Assembly (NCBI GenBank): GCA_944990035.1 | Contig: CALYLX010000001.1 | Coordinates: 124,001-188,000, forward strand | DNA length: 64,000 nt | Direction: 5' to 3' | Origin: Clitopilus passeckerianus | Taxonomy: Eukaryota; Basidiomycota; Agaricomycetes; Agaricales; Entolomataceae | Part shown: positions 23,193-34,273 of the stretch, in pieces | How the letters are laid out: each line of letters begins with the position of its first letter | How positions within the stretch are numbered: position 1 is the first letter of the stretch | Translations under genes and position numbers: made by a program | The notes under the pieces: generated by a model | The model's database searches: none | Seen by the model: the letters and a program-made list of their open reading frames with translations, nothing else | Told to the model about the DNA's origin: nothing

Positions 23193-26183
23193 ATGATTGA
23201 AGTACTGAGCTTACTTACTCTGCCCAAGAGTTCTTCGAAAGCCTTCACGGCATTGCGGTCAAATGCAATTGATACCTTTGATACTGGGTCGGCATCTCCT
23301 CGTCCCAAGGCTGCACGTCTGGACACCGACTCTGACGCTGCTTCTGCTTCCAGATCGAACCGACCCTCCCCCTCGGATGGATCGTTTAAGGTTAGGATAA
23401 TCGGCGAAGAACGTGAGTGCTGTTCCTACCTTGCGATCTCTCATACCTGACAATTGCTGAAGCAAAGAAAACCCGGGATTCCGATCGTCCTTATGCGTTG
23501 GTTCGACAAAGCATCAGGATTGTACTTACTCGGAACTCTACGGAGCCTCTACCTGCGAGCTATGAGACCATATATGCTGCGTGCCGCTTTATCGTCACTA
23601 TTTCCAACAAAGGCGAGGGCTTATACGAAAGCTTGAAAATGGAGTTGGAGAGGTCTTTGGACCGTATTGCAAGTGACCTTGAAAGCTTTGAACCCGAGAA
23701 GGAGCGGGGCGACGTTGAAAGCCAGCATTACCTGATCGGATGGATCACTGAGTTCCTCAAAGTCCTCGACTGGTTCGAGCAGCAAGTGGTAGGTAACAAT
23801 AATCCGGGTTTTCTTAGATTGCTGAAAGATTTTTGGTGATTAGAACCGTCTCCAAGGACTGTTGACATTTCTCAATCAAGTCTACGTCCCCAACACACCC
23901 AACAGCTTTGGTGTCCGGTTCGCATATATTCACACAGACCTGACTAACTTGACTCACCTTTTTCCAGAGAACTCTCTTACAGGATTTTTAGAGCTAAGGT
24001 CTTTGAAAATCTGGAGATAGCTTCCATGTTACGCGCTCGCGTTAAGCAATGGGCGGAGTACGAACGTCAGCTTCAGTATGTCTCAGGCTTTCATTATGGC
24101 ATATGGTTAAACGGACACGCTCCCAGACTGGAGAACCCTTGGAAGGATGATATCAAGAAGCTTATCAACCGCCTCGTCAAGCATCAGCAATACTCGGCCT
24201 TCGAGGAGTACTACGTGCAAATCACTTCAGAATTCTATAAAGCCGAATCTGAAGAGACTGCTGAAAGGTTGAAGAATAGGCCTATGGTCTTCTTCAAGTA
24301 TGCGCGCCACAGGATCGAACAGGAAATCCAGCGATCAAAGGATGTCTTACCTGTAGGCAGTTGGAGCCTTCTCAGGGAGACGACCGAGCGGGCCCTCTGG
24401 GCTGGAAGACTCGAATGGCTCTCGACAGAGAGTGAGTGGATTGCGACGCTTGCCCATCTCAATGACATCTCATTTCTTTACAGCGCTTGGCCCCTATCTG
24501 GAGAGGGAGGACGAGAGGGACGAACTGGGAACGATGTACGAGCTCTTCAAGCGGGTCGACGGTATCAAAGCCCTCGTGTCTGCCTTCCGCAGCTACGTTC
24601 GCAGAACAGTCGAGGGCATCGTCAAGGACCAAACCCGTGACGAAGACATGGTCCAGCGCCTCCTCGACTTCAAGCAGCTTGCAGATAAAGCGATTGCGAA
24701 TTACTTCTGTGACGAGAAGATTGGGGCCTCCCTGTCAAACCATGCTGCCAGCCCACGCAAAGCTCGCTCCGGTTCGAACTCGGTGAATAAGGTTGGGGAA
24801 GCATCCACCAGCGCCTCGAGCAAGCAACCGAATAGCGAGTTCGTCTATGCCTTAACGGATGCCTTCAATGTTGGGTTCAAAGCTCGTCGTAACAAGCCTG
24901 CGGAGATGATCGCCAAATATCTCGACAAGCTGATGAGGAAGGGGCAAGGGAGTACTAGCGACAACGAATTCGAAGATCTGTTGGACGCAGTGTTGGCGCT
25001 GTATAGGTTCACGGACGATAAAGACGTCTTCCGGACGTTCTATCATCGATCCTTGGCCAAGCGGCTGCTCTTGGAGAAGAGTGCATCGGACGACTTCGAG
25101 GCTGCTATGCTGAAGAAGTTGAAAGAGAGTCAGTGAATTTTTCTCTATGGGTTGGTTGATTCAGTTGCTGACATCGTGCTACAGAGTACGATCCTGAGTT
25201 TGGGATGGGCGAAGACATGTTCAAGGATCTGGCTCTGTCGAAGGAAATGATCGCGGATTACCACTCTAAGCTTCGTTCAGACAGTTCTGGACGCCAACTC
25301 CATGCGATGGTGCTACAGCGCAGTGCGTGGCCTTTCACCGTACAGAAGACGGGCGTCGATCTACCTCCCGAGGTGGGTGTATTTGTTGCTCTTCCTGTTT
25401 CACCAGTCTCATGTTATCTTGCAGATGCAAGCAGATTTGGTCTCATTCTCAAACTATTACAAGAACAAGCATTCTGGCCATGTACTTGATTGGGACCATG
25501 CGCTTGGCACTATGACGATGAAAGCTCGTTTCAAACCCGGAATAAAGGAGCTCTCGTTGAGCTTGTACCAGGGTATCGTGTTGCTACTGTTTAACGATGG
25601 GACAGAGTGGGGATTCCGGGATATAAAGGATCGGGTGCGGTTAGGTCAGTACATTTTCGACTCGTCACTCGTGGTTCGTCGCTTATCTCTCTGATGATGT
25701 AGAGGACGGAGAATTGAGGAGGACGCTCCAAAGTTTGGCATGCGGCAAGAAAAAGGTCTTGAAGAAAGTCCCTCCTGGCAAGGACGTCGGCGATAGCGAT
25801 GTGTTCAGGTTCAATGCTGACTTCGACGATGCTCGAGCCAAAGTTCATATCAATTCTATCCAAGCGAAGGTTTCGGTACGTGCGCTTGCTCCTGTGCATC
25901 CCCGGCGGCGATCTCATGGAGACCATAGCCCGAGGAATCAAGACGCACCAATATTTCCATTGAGGGAGACCGAAAGCATTACCTCGACGCTGCCATTGTA
26001 CGCATCATGAAGGCAAAGAAGGAGATGACGTACGAGCAGCTCAAGACAGCAACCATTGACGCTGTCAAGAGTCACTTCGTACCTCAGGTGGACGCCATCA
26101 AGAAACGGATTGATTCACTGGTGGAGAGCGACTATTTGGAGCGAAGCACAGAAGATAAGAACAAATTCCTATATGTTGCGTAA
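23193..26183 (+). CDS. CUL4: Cullin, CUL4-like ubiquitin-ligase scaffold
   Basis: Cullins hold RING protein Rbx1 and a substrate adaptor (DDB1 for CUL4). The start at 23193 (MIEVLSLLTLPKSS) is followed by a basic PRPKAARLD stretch, possibly a nuclear signal. Cullin repeats follow, joined by about ten short introns: VRQSIRIVLTRN, LNQVYVPNTP, FRAKVFENLE, then the cullin homology region with DEDMVQRLLDFKQLADKAI, KARRNKPAEMIAKYLD, YRFTDDKDVFRTFYHRSLAKRLL and MFKDLALSKEM. The winged-helix tail IVRIMKAKKEMTYEQL carries the lysines expected to be neddylated, and the protein ends YLERSTEDKNKFLYVA before TAA at 26181. Wording of the DMVQRLLDFK and KSAS segments resembles CUL4 more than CUL1 or CUL3. 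A charged Ser-rich insert lies near 24750-24830. Start and class are inferred; cullin identity is certain. Confidence 0.88.
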
Positions 26184-26455
26184 AAGAGTGTTGTTGTACA
26201 AGAGTTGTACAGGTATTACAAGGTAAAAATACTACAAATCTATCTCTGGCTGTCTATAACCGTAGACTGTCCTTTGAGGTTGTTGCCTCGTTTTGCGCTC
26301 TGAAACTAATACACCGTTGGTATCGTTGTCCACTGACTCCGCGACACCAAGTAATAAATATGTTGACTAGAAGGCAGGTGATCTGTATACGCGAAGTAGA
26401 GTTGGCGGATAGCAACGTGATTGGGGCCCTCCATCGTCATTGTGCACGATATCGT
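26184..26455. other. Convergent spacer
   Basis: Short 3'-to-3' spacer between the cullin and the first 7-TM gene. No feature recognised. Confidence 0.4.
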
Positions 26456-27911
26456 CTATTGCGCAAAGTCCTGCACGGACATCTTCTTGCGGTCACCGTA
26501 GGGGAGTGCGTGGGGATCATCTGGCCACTGGAGTGCCGGGGAGATGCTCGTATCAATTGTCTTCGTGATATGCCCCGAGGAGGTTTCTGGTGTCGGGAGG
26601 TGACCTCCTTCGGGGTCCATGACGGAAGCCGTCATGCCAAACCGAGACCCAAGAGTGGTTCGATCGACATTGGCGCCCCAAGAACTCTGTTGCAATGATA
26701 CGTCGTATGCCGGTGCGCCAGTGCTACGTCCACCAACGATGCGTACTCGGGAATTGAGGAGCTATCGGATGGAACAACATGATCAGTCACCGAAAATATC
26801 GGAGAGGATTTGAAGAGGTCTTACCGCCATTAAACTGTTGCTGTACAGTTTTGACAGAGCAATTGCCGGCGTAAGATGGTAGTTGACCTCCTTGTATGCC
26901 AAAAACATGGCGAGGTCGACCACGGCAACAGCGGCTGTGATAAAGCCGGTTTCAATTGTGATACGGATGAGCTTGACAAGGAGAGCGTTGGTTTGGCGGA
27001 AGCCATTGCGCGATTGTGCCAGGTAGTACAACATAGCGGCTGCGATGGATACGTCGCAGATTGCAGTACCTCCGAGCCATACCTAGGCGGGGTTCAGCGT
27101 CGTGTTTCACCGGACACCACTGTGCGGTGATAACGTATTGAAACTTACGGTGGCCGATGTGCTTGCTTTATGCTGAACCTCCGACCAAAGACCAACCTGG
27201 ACCGCAATAACACCACTCCAGATTCCACCAGAGACGACGACAAATGTAATCTATAGAACCAGGTCAGTATAACCGAATTGAACGGCAATTGAAATGGAGC
27301 ACAGACCAGAGTGATGAAGATAGGAATATAGACCTGTCGGCTCAGAAGATAGATGCGCCAAGCGTAGAAAACCTGGGTGACTGCGCTGACTGCAGGAACA
27401 TTAGTTGGAAGGAATAAATGACTGTTGACCATTCACTTACTGACGCTGGTCATCACGGGAACTGATATCCAGACCCATCCGACTTGATTAAGCTCGATGA
27501 GGTTTCCCCACCCGTAGCCAAAGTACTTGAACCCATCCCGCGTCACCAGGAAGGTTTGGATAGCCTCATAGACGTATACGAAGATGACAAGAGCTTTCGT
27601 TGGGAAGTACCTATCCTTCGGAAAGGCCAAATAGTAGAGGTCTAGGCATTCGTCAGAATCCTCGATCACTGGTCAAGTTTGACGGATGACTTACAGACTT
27701 GGACGCTTAGAGCACCAAACAAGGCCCAGTTGAATATAATGCCGAGAAACTAGACAGGGTTGAGATTGGGCGCCTACGGCTGATCATTCGACATACCAAG
27801 GGGCCGGTGCTGTAGGACGCAGGGTCAGTTTAACCTGGCATATCTGGTGGACCAACGAAGTTGTACTCACAGTTCAGAAATAAAGGGAGGAATTCCTACG
27901 GGGTCAGCCAT
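26456..27911 (-). CDS. Seven-TM membrane protein, DUF6534 type (copy A)
   Basis: Basidiomycetes have large families of such proteins of unknown function. The start at 27911 reads MADPVGIPPFISEL, then exons give STGPLFLGIIFNWALFGALSVQVY, LYYLAFPKDRYFPTKALVIFVYVYEA, FKYFGYGWGN...WVWISVPVMTSVS, VTQVFYAWRIYLLS, LGGTAIC DVSIAAMLYYLAQSRNGFRQTN, and the family signature ALSKLYSNSLMA followed by LLNSRVRIVGGRSTG. About seven hydrophobic helices precede a polar cytoplasmic tail of about 95 residues ending at 26456. A paralogue with the same intron positions lies just upstream (28879-30503). It could be a receptor-like or channel-like protein; the sequence does not decide. Confidence 0.82.
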
Positions 27912-27966
27912 GGGGAACAGAAAGCACGAGGTTACGTGACACCCGAGTACTTTCCCCCTTCATGGC

Positions 27967-27973
27967 TTATATA
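27967..27973 (-). promoter_or_regulatory. TATA box of 7-TM gene A
   Basis: TATATAA on the minus strand, 56 bp upstream of the ATG at 27911. The paralogous gene B has one at almost the same distance. Confidence 0.5.
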
Positions 27974-28878
27974 GAACGGAGGTCCCGAGCAGGAGCTTTT
28001 CGGTGCCACACTGCCAACTCTGCTCATTGGAGAAGATTTCTCTGATATTCTTGTCCGACCCTTAGGATAGCCCCATGGTGGAAAGAATGACATGTCAATT
28101 GCCGACCAACTCCGGGTGGGTCAGGTGCCTCCCCCCGTTTGAATCCTGTCGCTGTTTAGGACGAAGAGACCACAAGTAGATTGTTTTAGTTGCATCAAAA
28201 CCAACCGGTTAGTAACTTAGTCGCTTGAGCCTGCAAGAAGAGAAGAGCTGTGCCGGAAACCTAGGGAGAACCAGCGATGATGATGAGAAGAAGCAAGTCA
28301 AGAATCAATGTTGGACGAGCATCAGCCGGCAATGAAATGAACTCCCTCTATCAGGCAAATGACAGTGGCAATGCCTTGATCAAAAACAGATACGCGCCGC
28401 TGTCCGACACTCCAGTTGGGCACTGTCCCAGGGCACAATACAAAGTGCACCCTTACCATGGGAGTTCACTCTGGGCTCGTGAGTAAATAAATCCACAAAA
28501 ACGCGTAAATCCGTCACTTTATGATCAATACTTGATCTGGCTAGAAGCCGGTTTGGAACACCGTATGGCATAGTTCCATCATGATTACCCGTTGAACGAC
28601 GTTAACCGCCAAAGTGGTGCTCCCTAGCATTCCCTAATCATGATCCAGACAATGAGGAGCGGGGGAAACCGAAAAGATTGAATACGTGAAATAATTTACC
28701 GACTAATTATATCTCGTCCAAACCACTACTCGTTCGCATCTGCCTGCCAAGTGGCGGCATCCCAGGGAGAGGACCGATGTAACCGTGGATCCACTCCCAT
28801 CCTGCTGTAAGCAAGAGGAGGTAATCTCTCGCCATCCAGGCACGATTCTCCCAGCATCTGTCGCTCTATCGGCCGCTA
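27974..28878. other. Spacer between the two 7-TM genes
   Basis: About 900 bp with only short unsupported frames. It contains the upstream region of gene A and the 3' end of gene B. Confidence 0.4.
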
Positions 28879-30503
28879 TCAGGAAGAAGAAGGAAGTGAA
28901 TTTAGCGCTGGAGATTTCGGGGGACTGGGTAATGGGCGAACGGCTAACGCCTTGGCAGATGAGTGAGGAGAGCAACTGGGGAGATCATGGCTGAGGCAGT
29001 AGGTAGGCGATTGGACAGGTTCCAATCCGACAAACGGCTCCATTGATAGAGGTGGAACCTCTGGGACTGGCTTTCGGTAACTTCTGAGTGTTCTGAAGCC
29101 GTAGCTATCCAGGTTTTCCTTTGAATCGGCCTCCCAGCCGGACTCGTAAGGTCGAAGGGGCTTCTGATGTCTGGGTGTGGCCGGGTCCTGGTAATCGTCC
29201 CCTTTCCCGTCTGCAGACAAGCCATACGACTTCAAGGAATGAGCAAAGGAGGGGCCCATAGTCAGCCGGTCAAGATTAGCAGACCACGAAGAGTGACCGA
29301 GGGTAGAATCATAGTTCGCGGCACCAGTGCTTCTTCCGCCGACAACCCGGATACGTGCATTCAAAAGCTGTTCCTGTGTGAACAAGGAAACGATCTCAGG
29401 AATTAATCACTTACCACTATCAAACTATTGCTATATAGTTTCGAAAGGGCGATAGCTGGTGTTAGATGATAGTTGGCTTCCTTGTACGCAAGGAAGAGGG
29501 CCAAGTCTATTACAGCAACAATTGCTGTAACGAGACCAGTCTCGACAGTGATGCGTATGAGCTTTACGAGAAGCGCATTCGTCTGTTTGAATCCGTTACG
29601 GGACCTTGAAAGGTAGTATAGCATAGAAATCGCGACTGCCACGTCGCAGATTGCAGTGCCTGCTAGCCACAACTAAGGAGAAGTCAGGGCACGGATCAGT
29701 AAAAATGAATAAGATCTGGGTTTACAGGTAGCTCACTGTTGTAGGTAAACTGGTGAGGTGCTGTAACTCCGACCATACGCCGGTTCTCAATGCTGAAACT
29801 CCGGTCCATACACCAGCGCCGCCCTGGGCGAGAGCAATCTGTCAAGACATAAATGACAATCGCACGAACACGGATATACACGACTGACCGAAATAACGAA
29901 GACAGGAATGTAGAGTTGTTGCGACAAGATCCAAATGCGCCAGGCATAGAATATTTGAGTGATAGCGCTAACTAAAGCCAAAGACACAACATCAGCCCCT
30001 GTAGAGTTGAGGGGGGTCATCGAAAAACGGGCTTACCGACGCCTGTCATTACCGGGACGCTGATCCATACCCAGCCGACCTCGTTTAATGCATTCATATC
30101 CCCCCACCCCGACGCAAAGTACTTGAAGCCATCTCTTGTGACGAGGAACGTTTGAACGGCCTCGTAGATGCATACGAATAAGACAAGAGACTTCGTTGGA
30201 AATATCCTGTCCCTCGGAAAAGACAGGTAATATATGTCTGCAAAGATCAGGAATTGGAATTTATGTGCGCCCAGAAGAAGACGATAGCTTACAGGCTTGG
30301 ACGGAGAGGGCGCCAAATAAAGCCCAGTTGAACAGAATCCCGAGGAACTAATCGGGAATTATACTTTGAGGCTAAGGGTAAAAATGCTGAACGTACCAAA
30401 GGACCGGTCCTGGTAGGAACGATAAGAGGGAAGGTAGCGACGAATATAAATCGGCCACAACTCACAATTCTGAGATGTTGGGTGGAATTGCTGGAGAAGA
30501 CAT
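28879..30503 (-). CDS. Seven-TM membrane protein, DUF6534 type (copy B)
   Basis: Tandem paralogue of the gene at 26456-27911. The start at 30503 reads MSSPAIPPNISEL with the first intron at the same place. Exons then give TGPLFLGILFNWALFGALSVQAY, IYYLSFPRDRIFPTKSLVLFVC, WVWISVPVMTGVGK, ITQIFYAWRIWILSQ, IALAQGGAGVWTGVS, LWLAGTAICDVAVAISMLYYLSRSRN and ALSKLYSNSLIV, then LLNARIRVVGGRSTG. The polar tail is longer than in copy A (about 160 residues) and ends in a Pro/Ser-rich stretch (RPLPSPPKSP...SSS). All exons checked are open. The tails are far less alike than the membrane core, so the copies probably differ in cytoplasmic partners (inference). Confidence 0.82.
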
Positions 30504-30560
30504 TAGATTTGATTGAGAGGCGTTCAAAAGCACCAGCTGTTTGGCGGCCACATACAGGGC

Positions 30561-30568
30561 ATATATAA
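30561..30568 (-). promoter_or_regulatory. TATA box of 7-TM gene B
   Basis: TTATATAT on the minus strand, 58 bp before the ATG at 30503. Confidence 0.45.
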
Positions 30569-31822
30569 GAGATCCAAGAGATAGTACCAAGTGACAATCC
30601 GAATTCGAGAGATCACCGAGCTTCTAGGAATGTCGAGACTGTGATTTTCTTTCATACCGGGAGAGATCCCATATGGGCCATTGACCTCGCTCACGATGCT
30701 ACCAACGGCGTCACAAGATGATCGATCCCAATACTCGGACCCAATCGAATAATGGACCTAGGAGGCCATCAATTCGAAAAGAGAATGTCGAGTTCTTGAA
30801 TCTACAAGTGTTGCACTAGATCGCCTTTACACTAGTGGTCATTCAATGGCCTGGAACGAAGAAAGCCCAGTGCAGGGAACGTTGCAGATTTGTAAGGCCA
30901 AAACTTTCCAGAATTCGTGCCGTCGGTACTGGGCAAATGTGCCGCAAGGGTTAGGAGAGGCTAACTTCGTTAAGTTGAAGAGGTTGACAGATCACAGATA
31001 GAAGTGGCCTGTTCCCAAGTCTGTGAACCAGATCATTGAAGCGTATTCTTGCAGCACGTGGTGCTGCCGCAATGTCGAGATAGTAGCTAAAAACTTGAGC
31101 AGAGAGTTCCCTCAGATAGGGTGTGGTAAATGTACTCAACCCTAGATCTGGAACCGATAGCCTCGTGATAGCAGTAGACGATTGGGCACTCATGACTGTG
31201 GCGGTAAGGATGCTCTGTGAAAGATTGCAGTTTTTGACAATGTCAGGGGCTAGAAGCGAGCTGCATTCGTATCTTGTGTACTGGGCATGCGTTTCAGTCA
31301 CCCGTTGTTTGACATAACATGGAGCGCACTGCACTGTATCGTTGGCTAATGCCTGTCTGAACTTCGTATCCTGCGATAAATGTAAGTTTCTACCTGGAAT
31401 CCACAACGGTGGGCCTTACTCGCCACAGCTTTCGTGCCATTCAATCGTCTCCCTTCCCCGCAACTTCGCGTTCAATCGAAGAAGTCGGCCCCGGATCCAC
31501 GATTCATCCCGCACCCTCGAACTGAAGAGCGTAAAACCCCCGGTCAGAGACCGAACCTGGTGCCCCTCCGAATATCACTGAACGTGCATGACGTGCATCA
31601 TCCGAAGTGCTTCTTGATGCAACTCTGATGCGGCTTGCCTTCTCGTCCCTCGCTTAGGGGACCCGACCCTTGATTGGCTCGAACGATTCGTGGTCAAATA
31701 GATATTTCTGAAAATCAGGATGGATTCAGGGATCGAGGAAGAATACATGGAATTGTCCGAGAATTCATCAAGGATCCCTACGGGACGACCTGACTCAAAC
31801 CTGAATACCCTATGGCCTCGTT
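30569..31822. other. 1.25-kb spacer, one doubtful frame
   Basis: A minus-strand frame of 151 codons at 30951-31406 is open, with an internal Met at 31193 (MSAQSSTAITRLSV). It has no recognisable motif, and no flanking exons could be joined to it. I treat it as unsupported. Confidence 0.35.
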
Positions 31823-33801
31823 TCAGAGACTTTCACCCGTTATCCAACGACTGATAAGCGCCCAAGCCTCCCTCGGTTTATCATACGGAACCTGGAGGAT
31901 GGGGACGTAGTTAGGTTTCAAGTCGACATGTCAAAGAAAAGTGGAGCTCACCATATGCCCAGCAGCGTGGATCGTCGCATATGTCAATCCCTTCGCACTC
32001 CTTGTCTTCCCCACAATCTGCCCATCAACTACCCAATCTCTCAACGGCTGCATGCCGAACTCTTCTCGGCCGCTCCAATCCAGTTCCAAAGTCCAACGTT
32101 GGTTGCCGACCCAGTTGCATATGAAGTCGTAATCCCCGACGTAGCTGAGGACCTTGACCCCACGTTCAAGTAGAGCAGCAACGTACAAAGTGCTCGTATG
32201 TTGAGCGTCCATATTTGCTGCAAAGGCGTGTTCTACAGCAACTGAGCAAGCGCTGAAATTGGAGGTGACCGCTGGATCTACGCCCAGGCGTTTCCGCCAC
32301 TTCGGCTGGTCGAGAAGCCGGCCGATCTGTCTGTAGAAGTGAAGTTAGGGACCTTGATGATGCGGAGAAATTGACGGCATTACTGTAGAATGGGATAGCA
32401 TAGAGTTTCTTCCATTCCTTGCTCGCACTTTCTGCTCATGTCGTTCGGATTCAGACCTGATCTCGACAGCATTGCATTAGCCTCACACGGAACATTCTAC
32501 AGCGGGATGCCACACCTGTACTGAGATACGGCTCGAACAGTTCCGAGAAACAGAAACTGAAGGCTGCATTACAGTTGATTGCATCGAATGTGTCAATGCA
32601 AGACTTCTTGGTCATATTTTCACAGCGAGGAAGCTGATGACAGTCGTCATTCAACCAAAATCAGAGAGTGGAGAGAAGAGGTCAATACATACGATGCGTT
32701 TCATCTGAACACAGGAACTGATAGAAATTAGATATGAGCGCCATATCTTCAATCGAATGAAACGGCCAGATATGCACCTGATGTCAAGTACCGGAGCAAC
32801 AGAGGCATGTGTACATTGCATATTGTAATAGGATGACATCGTTATCCATGGGTTTGTTAGCCCATTGCCTGTGAATGTGCGTCTATCAGACCGACCTGAG
32901 CTTTCGAGCTTGTCAATGACATACCGATGATAGCAGACGTCAAGTTAATAGGATGGATTCCAGCCTTCAGTAGCCTCGAGTTCTGGTCATAGATCTCTGC
33001 TGAAAAAAGCGGAATGTAACGACCCTAAAAGGTCGTTAGCTTGAATTCAAGTCGGATTCGCCACCGCATACAGCATATGATTCTCCAGCCATGTGCAGCG
33101 GCCGACCTCTGAACTGGTTGAAGTTCTCAAAAAAGATGGCAAGGAAAGCGGCAATATCTTTCGCTGCCCCTTCTGTTGTTCCCTGCGCTTGTAGATTAGG
33201 CTCATGAAGGACGTCTGTCTCAGAGAAAGGTTTACCACTGTCTCGCCGTGCTCGGCGTAAGAGAAGCCAACACCAATCGGTTGGTCGACAAACAGAACGT
33301 TGGCATGATTATTCCATGCATGAGGATTGCTCTCCAGTTCACCGTCCTCAAGGATCTTGCAAGGTCCTATTCCCAAAAATAGGCCAACAGCAGACGAGCA
33401 GCCGGGACCACCGTTTGTCCAGAATATGATATCGTCTTTGGCCGGGTCATTTCTACTCTCAAAAAAGTAGAAAAATATATGGCGAGCTCCAATGTCGATA
33501 TAACCAGTATAACCTCTAAACCAAGCTCGTCAGGGCTTGTTAAGTCGAAGTTTGCAATTGCTCACTTGACACCGTTTTCGAAGAATGTCTTCTTCATCCT
33601 GATTTGATGCCTAGGAAATGCTGGATGGCCAATCGTCGTGAATTCCAACGCTGACAATGCCGATAAGGTTTCGTGAGGTCGGAATAGGGCTTGTTCATAG
33701 TGATGAACACCATATGGAACGAACGTGTTGTTGGCCCTATGTAGAGAGGCCCAAGCCACGCCAATGATGGTGGCCACAAACACCAGCGCACTCAACCTCA
33801 T
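31823..33801 (-). CDS. Serine carboxypeptidase (S10, carboxypeptidase Y type), secreted or vacuolar
   Basis: Removes C-terminal residues at acidic pH. The start at 33801 (MRLSALVFVATIIGVAWA) gives a good signal peptide; an in-frame Met at 33918 would bury it. Landmarks: substrate-binding WTNGGPGCSS near 33400; NVLFVDQPIGVGFSYAEHGETV; the catalytic serine in GESYAGRYIP, where an intron falls between GESYA and GRY; IIGNGLTNPW; ILPRCENMTKKSC; NPYD-type segment; catalytic Asp in YVGDYDFICNWVGN near 32130; catalytic His in IHAAGHM near 31960; and the last exon VPYDKPREAWALISRWI ending at TGA 31823. At least ten introns. All three catalytic residues are present. It is divergently placed from the GH47 gene (472 bp between starts), both acting in the secretory path. 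Confidence 0.88.
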
Positions 33802-34273
33802 CTTTGCCACTGGCGTCGCCTGCTTGACTCTGAAAGCGCTAGTAACAGACTTCAAGAATGTCCATGTTGGTGCTCTGGTCCAAACCACATGGGGGAAAAG
33901 AAGATAAGATGCAATCAACCAGCCGTCGCTGTCCTCAACGACATTGCCCGTTATATCCGAACATCCTCAAGGTTAATTACAACGACTTCATCCTGAACAA
34001 ACAAGCATCCCAAGACACGTCTTACTCGACCTCAAATGGATATCGGCAAAAAGCTCGGAGCTACTGAAGTTGGGAAAGAATTCAAGCCGGGGTAAATCTC
34101 GGTGAGCGCTTTCGGAAAATACGTGGCGAAAGTCAATATCAATGCTTAAAACCCTTGGTGATGTCAAATCTCAGGTCTTCGACCCCGCATTCGTTGCTAT
34201 AACGTGTTGTTAGCTTGAGCTTTCTTTGTTGAAGCCCCAAGGCTACTTTGACAAGGCGCAAAACGACGAGATC
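33802..34273. promoter_or_regulatory. Shared divergent promoter region (carboxypeptidase / GH47)
   Basis: 472 bp between two opposite start codons. No TATA box stands out; expression may be coordinated (inference). Confidence 0.35.

Noticed and set aside
30951..31406. 151-codon minus-strand frame as a gene
   Set aside because: No recognisable domain and no flanking exons that can be joined; composition is not convincing.
33802..33918. Upstream Met at 33918 as start of the carboxypeptidase
   Set aside because: It would place 39 polar residues before a good signal peptide; the Met at 33801 fits a secreted enzyme.
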